Origin: an uncultured Lachnospiraceae bacterium
Lineage (GTDB): Bacteria; Bacillota; Clostridia; Lachnospirales; Lachnospiraceae
Length of the DNA: 64,000 nt
NCBI GenBank assembly: GCA_910578645.1
Contig: CAJTQI010000001.1
Coordinates: 682,001-746,000 of the forward strand
Direction of reading: 5' to 3'
A program made the position numbers and the translations under genes. The notes under the pieces were generated by a model. It saw nothing but the letters and a program-made list of their open reading frames with translations. It did not search any database and was not told where the DNA came from. Positions 15,645 through 23,274 of the stretch are shown piece after piece; the first letter of the stretch is position 1; every line of letters starts with the position of its first letter.

Positions 15645-17756
15645 ATGAACGAAGCATTTAATGTGGAACAGATTTTTGCGAAAAACTTATTTACCCTTGG
15701 AAAGATGCAGGAGAAGCTGCCGAGAAATGCGTACAAAGAAGTGCTTAATGTGATGGACAAAGGCGGCGAGCTGTCCATGGGTACTGCGAATATTGTCGCT
15801 AAGGCTATGAAAGACTGGGCCGTACAAAACGGCGCTACACACTATACACACTGGTTCCAGCCGCTGACAGGCATTACCGCAGAAAAACATGATGCTTTCG
15901 TGTCACATCCTGACGAGTCGGGCAAGATGCTAACAGAGTTTTCCGGCAAAGAGTTGATAAAGGGAGAACCGGATGCTTCTTCTTTCCCGTCAGGAGGGTT
16001 GCGCGCCACATTCGAGGCAAGAGGTTATACGGCGTGGGATATTACTTCCCCTGCTTTCTTAAAAGAATCTGGGTGCGGTAAGATTCTGTGTATTCCGACG
16101 GCATTCTGTTCCTATACGGGGGAAGCGCTGGATAAGAAGACGCCGCTTCTTCGTTCCATGGAAGCGTTAAGCGAACAGGCGCTACGCATTGTGCGTCTGT
16201 TTGGGAATACGGAAGCGACTAAGGTGACTGCGTCCGTAGGGCCGGAACAGGAATATTTCTTGGTGGACAAAGACTTGTATATGCAGAGGACGGACTTGAT
16301 GTTTGCAGGGCGCACATTATTTGGGGCTCCGGCGCCGAAAGGCCAGGAAATGGAAGACCATTATTTCGGCGTCATCAGGGAACGTGTGGGCGCGTACATG
16401 AAAGACTTGAATGAGGAGTTGTGGAAACTGGGTGTGACGGCCAAGACACAGCATAACGAAGTGGCTCCCGCACAGCATGAGCTGGCGCCGATTTATGAGA
16501 CGGCGAATATAGCGGTAGACCATAACCAGTTGGTGATGGAGACGATGAAGCGGGTTGCAATCCGTCATGGAATGAGATGCCTGCTGCATGAGAAACCTTA
16601 TGCAGGTGTGAACGGTTCCGGTAAGCATGACAACTGGTCCATTACGACAGACAATGGGGTGAACATGCTTGACCCGGGTGATACCCCCAATGAAAATATA
16701 CAGTTTCTTCTGGTGCTCGCTTGCATTATGAAGGCGGTAGACATTCATGCGGATTTACTGCGTCAGTCGGCGTCGGATGTGGGCAACGACCATAGACTTG
16801 GGGCGAACGAGGCTCCCCCGGCCATTATTTCTATTTTCCTGGGTGAACAGTTGGAAGATGTGGTAAACCAGTTGATTGAGACAGGAGAGGCCACCAGCGT
16901 GAAAGAAGGCGGTAAACTTCTGACAGGGGTTAAAACGCTTCCTGATTTCCAGAAGGATGCTACGGACAGGAACAGGACTTCACCCTTTGCTTTCACAGGA
17001 AATAAATTTGAGTTTCGTATGGTCGGTTCCGCAGATTCCATTGCAAGCCCGAACACCACGCTGAATGCAATTGTGGCGGAAGCATTCTGCGAGGCGGCCG
17101 ACAGACTGGAGAAAGCCGACAACCTGGAACTTGCCATTCATGACCTTATCAAGGAGTATATGACTGCCCATCAGAGAATCATTTTCAACGGCAACGGCTA
17201 TGCGGAAGAGTGGGTTGCGGAGGCCAAGAGAAGGGGACTGCCGAACATTAAATCCATGATTGAGGCAGCAGGCACTCTTACTACGGATAAGGCGGTAAAA
17301 TTGTTTGAGAAATTCCATATTTTTACGAAGGTGGAGTTGGAGTCCCGGGAGGAAATCATTTACGAGACTTATGCGAAAACCATCAATATCGAAGCGCTTG
17401 CCATGATTGATATGGCAGGAAAGCAGATTATCCCTGCGGTTATCAAATATTCCAAATTTCTTGCGGATACCGTTAACGCTGTGAAAGCGGCAGGTGCGGA
17501 TGCGGCAGTTCAATTGGAGCTGTTAAAAGAAGTCAGCAAAAATCTTGCAGCCATGCAGTCGGCGTTAGCAAAATTGGAGAAGGCAGAGAAAGAAGCTTCC
17601 GCCATGGAAGATATAAAGGCACAGGCATTCTTTTATAAAGACACGGTTAAAAATGCTATGGATGAGCTGCGTGCTCCGGCAGACAGGTTGGAGATGATTG
17701 TTGACAAGAAAATGTGGCCTATTCCTACATACGGAGAACTGATGTTTGAAATTTAA
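15645..17756 (+). CDS. glnN: Glutamine synthetase type III
   Basis: 703 residues from the ATG at 15645 behind GGAGGAG, the usual length for GSIII (about 700, against 450 for GSI). Visible family features are the N-terminal SFPSGGLRATFEARGYTAWD, the VGPEQEYFLVD metal site, KTQHNEVAPAQHELAPIYE, LLHEKPYAGVNGSGKHDNWS, and NRTSPFAFTGNKFEFRMVGS. It makes glutamine from glutamate, ammonia and ATP in the cytoplasm. A leader terminator suggests control by attenuation. The next RNA gene downstream is tRNA-Gln. An upstream in-frame extension to 15576 overlaps the terminator and is rejected. Confidence 0.96.
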   Translation: MNEAFNVEQIFAKNLFTLGKMQEKLPRNAYKEVLNVMDKGGELSMGTANIVAKAMKDWAVQNGATHYTHWFQPLTGITAEKHDAFVSHPDESGKMLTEFSGKELIKGEPDASSFPSGGLRATFEARGYTAWDITSPAFLKESGCGKILCIPTAFCSYTGEALDKKTPLLRSMEALSEQALRIVRLFGNTEATKVTASVGPEQEYFLVDKDLYMQRTDLMFAGRTLFGAPAPKGQEMEDHYFGVIRERVGAYMKDLNEELWKLGVTAKTQHNEVAPAQHELAPIYETANIAVDHNQLVMETMKRVAIRHGMRCLLHEKPYAGVNGSGKHDNWSITTDNGVNMLDPGDTPNENIQFLLVLACIMKAVDIHADLLRQSASDVGNDHRLGANEAPPAIISIFLGEQLEDVVNQLIETGEATSVKEGGKLLTGVKTLPDFQKDATDRNRTSPFAFTGNKFEFRMVGSADSIASPNTTLNAIVAEAFCEAADRLEKADNLELAIHDLIKEYMTAHQRIIFNGNGYAEEWVAEAKRRGLPNIKSMIEAAGTLTTDKAVKLFEKFHIFTKVELESREEIIYETYAKTINIEALAMIDMAGKQIIPAVIKYSKFLADTVNAVKAAGADAAVQLELLKEVSKNLAAMQSALAKLEKAEKEASAMEDIKAQAFFYKDTVKNAMDELRAPADRLEMIVDKKMWPIPTYGELMFEI

Positions 17757-17789
17757 GGGCAGGACGGATACTGTCAGTATAGTGGTCAG

Positions 17790-17940
17790 CCCCGGCATAT
17801 GTTTGTTTCTGCGGGCAATGAGCCAAGTGCGGTGCTTGACTCAACCTTTGGTTGGGTTAAGCATCTTGGCGAATGCCGGGAGAGTCAAATACTTCGCCAC
17901 TTGGGGCGCATATGCCCTTGCAAACTAGAGGTAACCTATG
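17790..17940 (+). ncRNA. ssrS: Structured noncoding RNA, candidate 6S RNA
   Basis: No convincing ORF, but nested complementarity is clear. GGCATATG near 17793-17800 pairs with CATATGCC near 17910. CCAAGTG near 17823 pairs with CACTTGG near 17898. An apical hairpin of 14 bp (TGCTTGACTCAACC / GGTTGGGTTAAGCA, loop TTT, near 17837-17867) lies inside. A long rod with an internal bubble and a GCGGGCAATGAGCC segment on the 5' side resembles 6S RNA, which inhibits sigma-A RNA polymerase by mimicking an open promoter. TATAGT at 17778-17783 could be its -10. The 3' end is unclear; an A-rich stretch follows rather than a T-tract. Other structured RNAs cannot be excluded. Confidence 0.5.
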
Positions 17941-17977
17941 GCAAGATAAAAAAATTAAAAAAAATAATAAAAAAGGC

Positions 17978-18006
17978 TTGCAAAATGAAATAAGATACTA
18001 TATAAT
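17978..18006 (+). promoter_or_regulatory. Promoter of tRNA-Gln
   Basis: TTGCAA (17978-17983), a 17-base spacer and a perfect TATAAT (18001-18006), 14 bases ahead of the tRNA. The spacing fits direct initiation near the mature 5' end. Confidence 0.75.
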
Positions 18007-18019
18007 TCTAAATTGTTGA

Positions 18020-18091
18020 TGGGCTATCGCCAAACGGTAAGGCAACGGACTCTGACTCCGTCATTTCAAGGTTCGAATCCTTGTAGCCCAG
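18020..18091 (+). tRNA. tRNA-Gln (anticodon CUG)
   Basis: A complete cloverleaf: acceptor TGGGCTA / TAGCCCA, D-arm GCC-loop-GGC, anticodon stem ACGGA / TCCGT with loop CTCTGAC (anticodon CTG, reading CAG), T-arm CAAGG TTCGAAT CCTTG, discriminator G. CCA is not encoded. It has its own promoter and terminator and follows glutamine synthetase III at a distance. Confidence 0.96.
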
Positions 18092-18100
18092 TTCAGAGAT

Positions 18101-18129
18101 ATCCCAGTAGAATGTTACTGGGATTTTTT
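18101..18129 (+). terminator. Intrinsic terminator of tRNA-Gln
   Basis: Perfect 9-bp stem ATCCCAGTA (18101-18109) / TACTGGGAT (18116-18124) followed by five more T, 10 bases after the tRNA. Confidence 0.9.
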
Positions 18130-18195
18130 GTGTATAAAAAAACGAGCTTCGCTCGTTTGCGAGCTTTGCTTGTTTGCGAGCTTTGCCTCCGGCAA

Positions 18196-18251
18196 ACTCG
18201 GATAAGCGGAGGAATTTCCTATACAATAAAAAAGTGAACAAGTTCACTGAG
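18196..18251 (+). repeat. Dispersed intergenic repeat, family 2, copy A
   Basis: Begins ACTCGGATAAGCGGAGG and continues AATTTCCTATA, then an A-rich stretch ending in GTTCACTGAG. A related copy follows at 18278-18331. The first 28 bases match 38455-38482 on the other strand at 25 of 28 positions. It has no coding capacity. It is preceded by short GCGAGCTTTGC iterations (18150-18187). Confidence 0.7.
18233..18248 (+). promoter_or_regulatory. Palindromic operator-like site before the thioesterase gene
   Basis: Perfect inverted repeat AGTGAAC-AA-GTTCACT, about 100 bases upstream of the thioesterase start and inside repeat copy A. The size fits a dimeric HTH repressor. It does not match the FapR or LexA consensus. 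The second repeat copy does not keep the palindrome, so it may be fortuitous. Confidence 0.4.
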
Positions 18252-18277
18252 GGTAAGTATTCCTACGCAAATCAAGG

Positions 18278-18331
18278 ACTTGGATAAATAGGGGAATTTC
18301 TTATGCGATAAAATAGGGCATATTCATTGAG
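18278..18331 (+). repeat. Dispersed intergenic repeat, family 2, copy B
   Basis: Starts ACTTGGATAAATAGGGG, continues AATTTCTTATGCGATAAAA and ends ATTCATTGAG. It is a diverged tandem copy of 18196-18251, directly ahead of the thioesterase ribosome site. Confidence 0.6.
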
Positions 18332-18347
18332 AAAGAAGGGGAGACCG

Positions 18348-19067
18348 GTGTATACATTTGACAGCAGAGTCCGCTACAGCGAAGTGGGTGTGGATGGGAA
18401 TATGACGTTGGAGTCGCTTCTGGATTACTTCCAGGATTGTTCCACATTCCATTCGGAAGATATTGGGTTGGGTGTGGACTATTTTAATGAATTGCATCAA
18501 GTCTGGATGTTGTCAGCATGGCAGATATGCGTCAACAGGTATCCGCACTTGTGTGAAAGAATTACCGTTGGTACGGCGCCCTATGATTTCAAGGGTTTTA
18601 TCGGAAGCCGTAATTTTGAGATGAAGACACAGGAAGGGGAGGTGCTTGCCTATGCCAATTCTGTCTGGAGTCTTATGGATACCAGGAAGATGATGCCGGC
18701 CAAGCCCAATGAACGGATGTTGTCAGGGTATGTTTTGGAGGAGAAATATCCTATGGAATACGCCCCCAGAAAGATAGGCGTGCCTCCGGAAGGACAGGCT
18801 ATGGAGCCTTTTGAGGTGAAGGCGCATCACCTGGATACCAATAAGCACGTGAACAATGGGCAGTATGTGCGCATGGCGATGGAATATGTACCGAAGGATT
18901 TTTGCGTAGGACAACTTCGTGTGGAATATAAGAGTCAGGCGGTACTGGAGGATATGGTTTTTCCTGTGGTGGCAGTAGGTGAGACCGGAACACTGTATAC
19001 GGTTTCGTTAAACAAAGAAGACGGTAAGCCATACTGTATCGCGGAATTTAAAGCCCGTAACAGCTAA
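18348..19067 (+). CDS. Acyl-ACP thioesterase
   Basis: 239 residues from the GTG at 18348, which sits five bases after GGGGAG; a TTG at 18327 would add seven residues. It is a double hotdog protein of the bacterial FatA-like family. First hotdog: VRYSEVGVDGNMTLESLLDYFQDCSTFHSE, with WQICVNRYPHLCERI. Second: HHLDTNKHVNNGQYVRMAMEY, carrying the catalytic Asn/His region, and a late VEYKSQAVLEDMVFP. It releases free fatty acids from acyl carrier protein in the cytoplasm. It is isolated from fatty-acid synthesis genes here and preceded by two copies of a repeat containing a palindrome. Confidence 0.88.
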   Translation: MYTFDSRVRYSEVGVDGNMTLESLLDYFQDCSTFHSEDIGLGVDYFNELHQVWMLSAWQICVNRYPHLCERITVGTAPYDFKGFIGSRNFEMKTQEGEVLAYANSVWSLMDTRKMMPAKPNERMLSGYVLEEKYPMEYAPRKIGVPPEGQAMEPFEVKAHHLDTNKHVNNGQYVRMAMEYVPKDFCVGQLRVEYKSQAVLEDMVFPVVAVGETGTLYTVSLNKEDGKPYCIAEFKARNS

Positions 19068-19141
19068 CCGTTTTTGGACGGGATACGCATGAAAGGACGC
19101 GGGAAGAGATTTTGACGCATTAGGATGAAACGGAGGAACGT

Positions 19142-19978
19142 ATGATTCGACTGGGAGAAATCCAGACTTTGCATATTGTAAAAATAGTGGAGTTTGGTGT
19201 ATATTTAAGTGACGGCGGGGATGAAAGGGACAAGGTGCTGTTGCCAAGAAAACAGGTGCCGGAGCAGGCAGGGATTGGTGACGAGGTGGAGGTGTTTGTC
19301 TATCGTGATTCCAAGGACCGTCTGATTGCCACGGTCCGTATGCCGAAACTGACCCTTCATAGTGTGGGAAGAGTAAGGGTGGCACAGGTAGGCAAAATTG
19401 GCGCCTTTTTGGACTGGGGGCTGGAGAAAGATTTGCTTTTACCATATAAGGAGCAGACAAAGAAGCTGTCTGAAGGAGAAGAGTGTCTGGCAGCGCTCTA
19501 TATTGATAAGAGCGACAGGCTATGCGCGACAATGAATGTGTATCCTTATCTTTCTATGGATAGCCCGTATAAGAAAGATGACAGGGTCAGCGGCATGGTG
19601 TATGAGATAAGCGACAACTTCGGGGCGTTTGTGGCGGTGGATGACAAATATTCCGGATTGATTCCGAAAAAGGAATTATATGGTACCGTGCGGGTCGGAG
19701 ACATGATAAACGCCCGTGTCACAGAAGTAAAAGGAGACGGTAAACTGGATTTAAGTATCCGCGAGAAGGCGTATCTTCAGATTGAGAAAGACGCCGAGAG
19801 AGTGATGGAGGCCATTAAGAGTTTCGACGGAGCACTCCCCTTTACGGATAAAGCGTCTCCGGAGGTCATCAAGCGGGAGATGCAGATGAGCAAGAATGAA
19901 TTTAAACGTGCGGTAGGGCATCTTCTTAAGACTGGCAAGATTGAGATTACGGAACGGGCAATCCGTTCGCTGATATAG
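19142..19978 (+). CDS. cvfB: S1-domain RNA-binding protein CvfB
   Basis: 278 residues with three S1-like beta-barrels in series (about residues 1-65, 70-140, 145-215), then a winged-helix C-terminus (MSKNEFKRAVGHLLKTGKIEI). The repeats show typical S1 turns: GKIGAFLDWGLEKDLLLPY and NFGAFVAVDDKYSGLIPKKEL. CvfB in staphylococci binds RNA and affects virulence gene expression; the general role in clostridia is not established. A bidirectional terminator follows. Confidence 0.9.
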   Translation: MIRLGEIQTLHIVKIVEFGVYLSDGGDERDKVLLPRKQVPEQAGIGDEVEVFVYRDSKDRLIATVRMPKLTLHSVGRVRVAQVGKIGAFLDWGLEKDLLLPYKEQTKKLSEGEECLAALYIDKSDRLCATMNVYPYLSMDSPYKKDDRVSGMVYEISDNFGAFVAVDDKYSGLIPKKELYGTVRVGDMINARVTEVKGDGKLDLSIREKAYLQIEKDAERVMEAIKSFDGALPFTDKASPEVIKREMQMSKNEFKRAVGHLLKTGKIEITERAIRSLI

Positions 19979-19987
19979 CGTGAAAAT

Positions 19988-20025
19988 AAAAATTTCTCAA
20001 CCCCCAACGGGACTGAGAAATTTTT
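19988..20025. terminator. Bidirectional intrinsic terminator
   Basis: A 12-bp stem AAAAATTTCTCA (19988-19999) / TGAGAAATTTTT (20014-20025) lies between the convergent cvfB and the YjfB-like gene. A and T runs on the two sides let it act on both strands. Confidence 0.85.
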
Positions 20026-20028
20026 GGG

Positions 20029-20220
20029 TTAAACCGAGATATCAATGTTGCCGCCGATATGCGGATTCACGGATAATTCCATGGATGCCGCGTCCATCAT
20101 GCCCACAATCTGGTCTCCTGTGGAGGAAGCCATGTCAAGTGAATTGCTCAGCATAGCCACACTGAACGCGTTCTGCGTATTGACTGCTGACATTGCCATT
20201 GACAATCCTGCGATGTCCAT
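20029..20220 (-). CDS. YjfB-like putative motility protein
   Basis: 63 residues with the pattern of the small YjfB family: MDIAGLSMAMSAVNTQNAF, then VAMLSNSLDMASSTGDQIVGMM, ending in a short Asn/Pro/Gly-rich tail. These proteins occur in flagellated Firmicutes and are placed in the flagellar regulon by association; their function is not known. An AAAGGAGGGG ribosome site precedes the start. The window also encodes flagellar rod proteins, which fits. Confidence 0.75.
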   Translation of the reverse strand: MDIAGLSMAMSAVNTQNAFSVAMLSNSLDMASSTGDQIVGMMDAASMELSVNPHIGGNIDISV

Positions 20221-20534
20221 ATAAATCCCCTCCTTTAACGAGGTATTTTATCCCTTAACCTCTTGTTAATGTTTAATTATAGCATATCATTGTATGGATA
20301 GCGAGGGCTTTTTGAGAACCTGAACGGTAGTTAAACAATATTTGTATAAAATGTCTATAAAAATAAAATAAAGGAATTTCAGGTTTCGGTTAAAAAATAC
20401 ACAAAAAAGACATGATTAGAACTAGATTTTTATGTAAAAATAGATTAAGATGGATACTAGATGCTGTATTTCGAAGAATTTGGCGGTTGATTACTTTGTG
20501 TAATTTGCTAAAAAGATGACAAGAGGTGGGGGAT
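20221..20534. other. AT-rich divergent intergenic region
   Basis: Roughly 310 bases between divergent genes. The minus strand has a TATAAT (20275-20280) and an ACCTC/GAGGT inverted repeat in the leader of the YjfB-like gene. The plus side, leading to the PucR-type regulator, is AT-rich with no promoter I can defend. No ORF or structured RNA was seen. Confidence 0.5.
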
Positions 20535-21623
20535 ATGATTTCTAATCAGATTTTACAGAATACGATTGAGGGGTTAAAATCAATTGCAAGAGTGGAGCTT
20601 TGCGTCATGGATATTGACGGCAAGCCTGTGGCGACGACGGTGGATGAGATGGAACGGTGCGGCAAGCCTGCGGCAGAGTTTGCGAAGTCTCCGGCAGACT
20701 CGCAGGAGATACAGGGATATCAGTATTTTAAGATATTTGATGAGCAGCAACTTGAGTATGTACTGATTGCCGGAGGTGTAGGCGAGGATGTATATATGGT
20801 GGGCAAAATGGTTGCTTTCCAGATTCAGAACCTGTTAGTGGCGTACAAGGAGCGGTTTGACAAGGATAATTTTATCAAGAACCTACTGCTTGACAACCTG
20901 CTTTTGGTGGATATTTACAGCCGTGCCAAGAAACTGCATATCCAGACAGACGTAAAACGCGTGGTGCTGATTATCGAGACGGACAATGCCAAGGACAGCA
21001 ATGTCCTCGAGACGATGCGTACATACTTCGGCACAAACAGTAAAGATTTTATAACTGCCGTGGATGAGAACAATGTGATTGTCGTCAAGGATTTATCCGA
21101 GGGCGACAGCACAAAGGAGATTGACCGTACGGCGGACAATATTGCTTCGTTTTTGCAGAAGGAAAATTTCCAGAATGTCAGGATTGCATACGGCACCATT
21201 GTAAACGAGATTAAGGAGGTAAGCCGTTCCTATAAAGAGGCGAAGATGGCTTTGGACGTGGGCAAGATTTTCTTTAGCGAGAGAGATGTGATTGCTTACA
21301 GCGAACTGGGCATCGGGCGGCTGATTTACCAACTTCCGATTCCGCTATGCAAGATGTTTATTAAGGAAATATTTGACGGGAAAAGTCCGGACGATTTTGA
21401 CGAAGAGACATTGACGACAATCAATAAATTTTTTGAAAATTCGTTGAATGTGTCGGAAACTTCCAGGCAGCTTTTCATCCACAGGAATACGTTGGTGTAT
21501 CGTCTGGATAAGCTGCAGAAGAGCACGGGGTTAGACCTGCGTGTGTTTGAGGATGCAATCACCTTTAAGATTGCACTTATGGTCGTGAAGTACATGAAGT
21601 ATATGGAAAGTTTTGAATACTAA
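20535..21623 (+). CDS. PucR/CdaR-type transcriptional regulator
   Basis: 362 residues from the ATG at 20535, behind a GAGGTGGGGG tract. The N-terminal third is a sensor-like domain. The C-terminal third has the PucR helix-turn-helix: FFENSLNVSETSRQLFIHRNTLVYRLDKLQKSTGLDLRVFEDAITFKIAL (shown by its NVSETSRQL and HRNTLVYRL parts). A GGDEF-like degenerate middle region (about residues 130-250) is typical of this family. It lies 21 bases before ftsE in the same direction, so it may be co-transcribed with the FtsEX module. Its ligand and targets are unknown. Confidence 0.82.
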   Translation: MISNQILQNTIEGLKSIARVELCVMDIDGKPVATTVDEMERCGKPAAEFAKSPADSQEIQGYQYFKIFDEQQLEYVLIAGGVGEDVYMVGKMVAFQIQNLLVAYKERFDKDNFIKNLLLDNLLLVDIYSRAKKLHIQTDVKRVVLIIETDNAKDSNVLETMRTYFGTNSKDFITAVDENNVIVVKDLSEGDSTKEIDRTADNIASFLQKENFQNVRIAYGTIVNEIKEVSRSYKEAKMALDVGKIFFSERDVIAYSELGIGRLIYQLPIPLCKMFIKEIFDGKSPDDFDEETLTTINKFFENSLNVSETSRQLFIHRNTLVYRLDKLQKSTGLDLRVFEDAITFKIALMVVKYMKYMESFEY

Positions 21624-21644
21624 GGGATTATAGGTGGTGAACAA

Positions 21645-22376
21645 GTGGCAGAGAGAAGAAAGAGAAGAAGCGCGGTGCCGGAGAAGGAGATTATTACGCT
21701 GACGAATGTAAGTAAGGCGTATTCTACCGGCGCCCCGGCGCTTAAGGATGTGAATCTCCATATCAACAGAGGAGAGTTTGTGTTTATTGTTGGGGACAGC
21801 GGTTCGGGCAAGTCCACCCTGATTAAGCTGCTTCTTAGGGAGTTGACGATTTCCAGTGGGTATATCAATGTGATGGGATATGACCTTACGAAAATCAGGC
21901 ACAGGAAGATTCCCAAATTCAGAAGAAATCTGGGTGTTGTATTCCAGGATTTCAGACTGCTTAAGGACCGGAATGTATACGAAAATGTAGCTTTTGCACA
22001 GAGGATTATACAAAAGTCCAATAAAGAGATTAAGAAGAATGTGCCGAGTATTCTGGCAATTGTAGGGCTTGCAGGCAAATATAAAGCGAAACCAAGGCAG
22101 TTGTCCGGTGGCGAGCAGCAAAGAGTAGCGTTAGCCCGGGCGTTGGTGAATAAGCCTACTGTTCTGTTGGCGGATGAGCCTACGGGAAATTTGGACCCGA
22201 AGAATTCATGGGAAATTATGAAACTGTTAGAGCAGATTAATGAGAGCGGCACCACGGTTATCGTTGTAACCCACAACAGAGAGGTTGTAAATACGATGCA
22301 GAAACGCGTGATTACCTTGAAAAAGGGCGTTATCATAAGCGATGAGGAAAAGGGAGGGTACATCGATGAGGATTAA
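21645..22376 (+). CDS. ftsE: Cell division ATP-binding protein FtsE
   Basis: 243 residues starting with GTG. ABC ATPase motifs: Walker A GDSGSGKSTLIK, Q-loop VFQDFRLLKDRNVYENV, signature LSGGEQQRVALARA, Walker B VLLADEPTGNLD, and H-loop VVTHN. NLD-P-K-NSWEIM is typical of FtsE. With FtsX it forms a membrane complex that activates peptidoglycan hydrolases at the septum or sidewall. Its end overlaps ftsX by 11 bases. The basic N-terminal extension (AERRKRRSA) is unusual but short. Confidence 0.95.
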   Translation: MAERRKRRSAVPEKEIITLTNVSKAYSTGAPALKDVNLHINRGEFVFIVGDSGSGKSTLIKLLLRELTISSGYINVMGYDLTKIRHRKIPKFRRNLGVVFQDFRLLKDRNVYENVAFAQRIIQKSNKEIKKNVPSILAIVGLAGKYKAKPRQLSGGEQQRVALARALVNKPTVLLADEPTGNLDPKNSWEIMKLLEQINESGTTVIVVTHNREVVNTMQKRVITLKKGVIISDEEKGGYIDED

Positions 22377-23262
22377 CAGCTTTTTCTATACGCTCAGGCA
22401 AGGTGTGCGCAATCTTTTCAGAAATAAATGGTTTACGTTAGCATCCATCGCAACAATTAGCTCCTGTCTGTTTCTGTTTGGGTTATTTTATGCGATTGTC
22501 ACCAACTTCCAGCACATTGTGCACCGCGCCCAAGAAGGCGTCGCTGTGTATGTGTTCTTCGATGAAGGGCTGGAAGACACCAGGATACAGGAGATTGGCG
22601 ATATGATTCTGAGGCGTACGGAAGTGTCCGATGTGCATTTCGTATCAGCGGAGGAGGCATGGCAATCTTTTAAATCGGATTACCTGGGTGACTATGCGGA
22701 TGGTTTTACGGAGAATCCCCTTCAAAATTCGGCAAACTATGAAGTCTATCTGAATGACGTATCCATGCAGTCGGCTTTGGTCACTTACCTGGAATCCGTT
22801 GAGGGCGTCAGGATGGTCAACCGCTCCGAGATAGTTGCCACTACACTGACAGGTGTGAATGCCCTGATTGCCTATGTGTCGGTGGGTATCATCGCAATTC
22901 TGTTTGCCGTGTCGGTATTCCTGATTAGCAATACAGTCATGATTGGTATTTCCGTCCGCAAAGAAGAGATTAATATTATGAAATATATCGGGGCGACGGA
23001 TTTTTTTGTCAGGTCCCCTTTCGTGATTGAAGGCATGATGATTGGCTTGATTGGCGCCGCGATTCCTCTTGGAATCATATATGGGGTTTACAACATGGTG
23101 ATGGAGTATGTGACAGCCAGATTTTCCATGCTCTCTTCCCTCCTCAATTTTTTAACGGTGGAAGAAGTATTCCATATATTGACACCTGTATCTTTGGGAA
23201 TCGGCGTGGGAATCGGATTCCTGGGAAGTATCGTTACAGTCAGAAAACACTTGAGAGTGTAG
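22366..23262 (+). CDS. ftsX: Cell division protein FtsX
   Basis: 298 residues from the ATG at 22366. Four membrane helices are visible: one near residues 20-45 (WFTLASIATISSCLFLFGLFY), then an extracytoplasmic domain of about 110 residues, then three C-terminal helices in the FtsX permease fold. The external loop is the part that contacts the hydrolase. The M23/EnvC-like gene 12 bases downstream is the probable partner, as in other bacteria where FtsEX and EnvC-type activators cooperate. Confidence 0.93.
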   Translation: MRINSFFYTLRQGVRNLFRNKWFTLASIATISSCLFLFGLFYAIVTNFQHIVHRAQEGVAVYVFFDEGLEDTRIQEIGDMILRRTEVSDVHFVSAEEAWQSFKSDYLGDYADGFTENPLQNSANYEVYLNDVSMQSALVTYLESVEGVRMVNRSEIVATTLTGVNALIAYVSVGIIAILFAVSVFLISNTVMIGISVRKEEINIMKYIGATDFFVRSPFVIEGMMIGLIGAAIPLGIIYGVYNMVMEYVTARFSMLSSLLNFLTVEEVFHILTPVSLGIGVGIGFLGSIVTVRKHLRV

Positions 23263-23274
23263 TAAAGGATGTAT

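Noticed and set aside
18130..18190. GCGAGCTTTGC iterations as a CRISPR array
   Set aside because: Units are about 11-20 bases, degenerate and without regular spacers; no cas gene is in the window.
18233..18248. AGTGAACAAGTTCACT as a LexA box
   Set aside because: The half-sites are separated by 2 bases rather than the 4 of GAAC-N4-GTTC, and the downstream gene is not a repair gene.
21531..22363. Minus-strand ORFs of about 200-250 residues opposite ftsE
   Set aside because: They lie opposite well-supported coding sequence with all ABC motifs on the plus strand.
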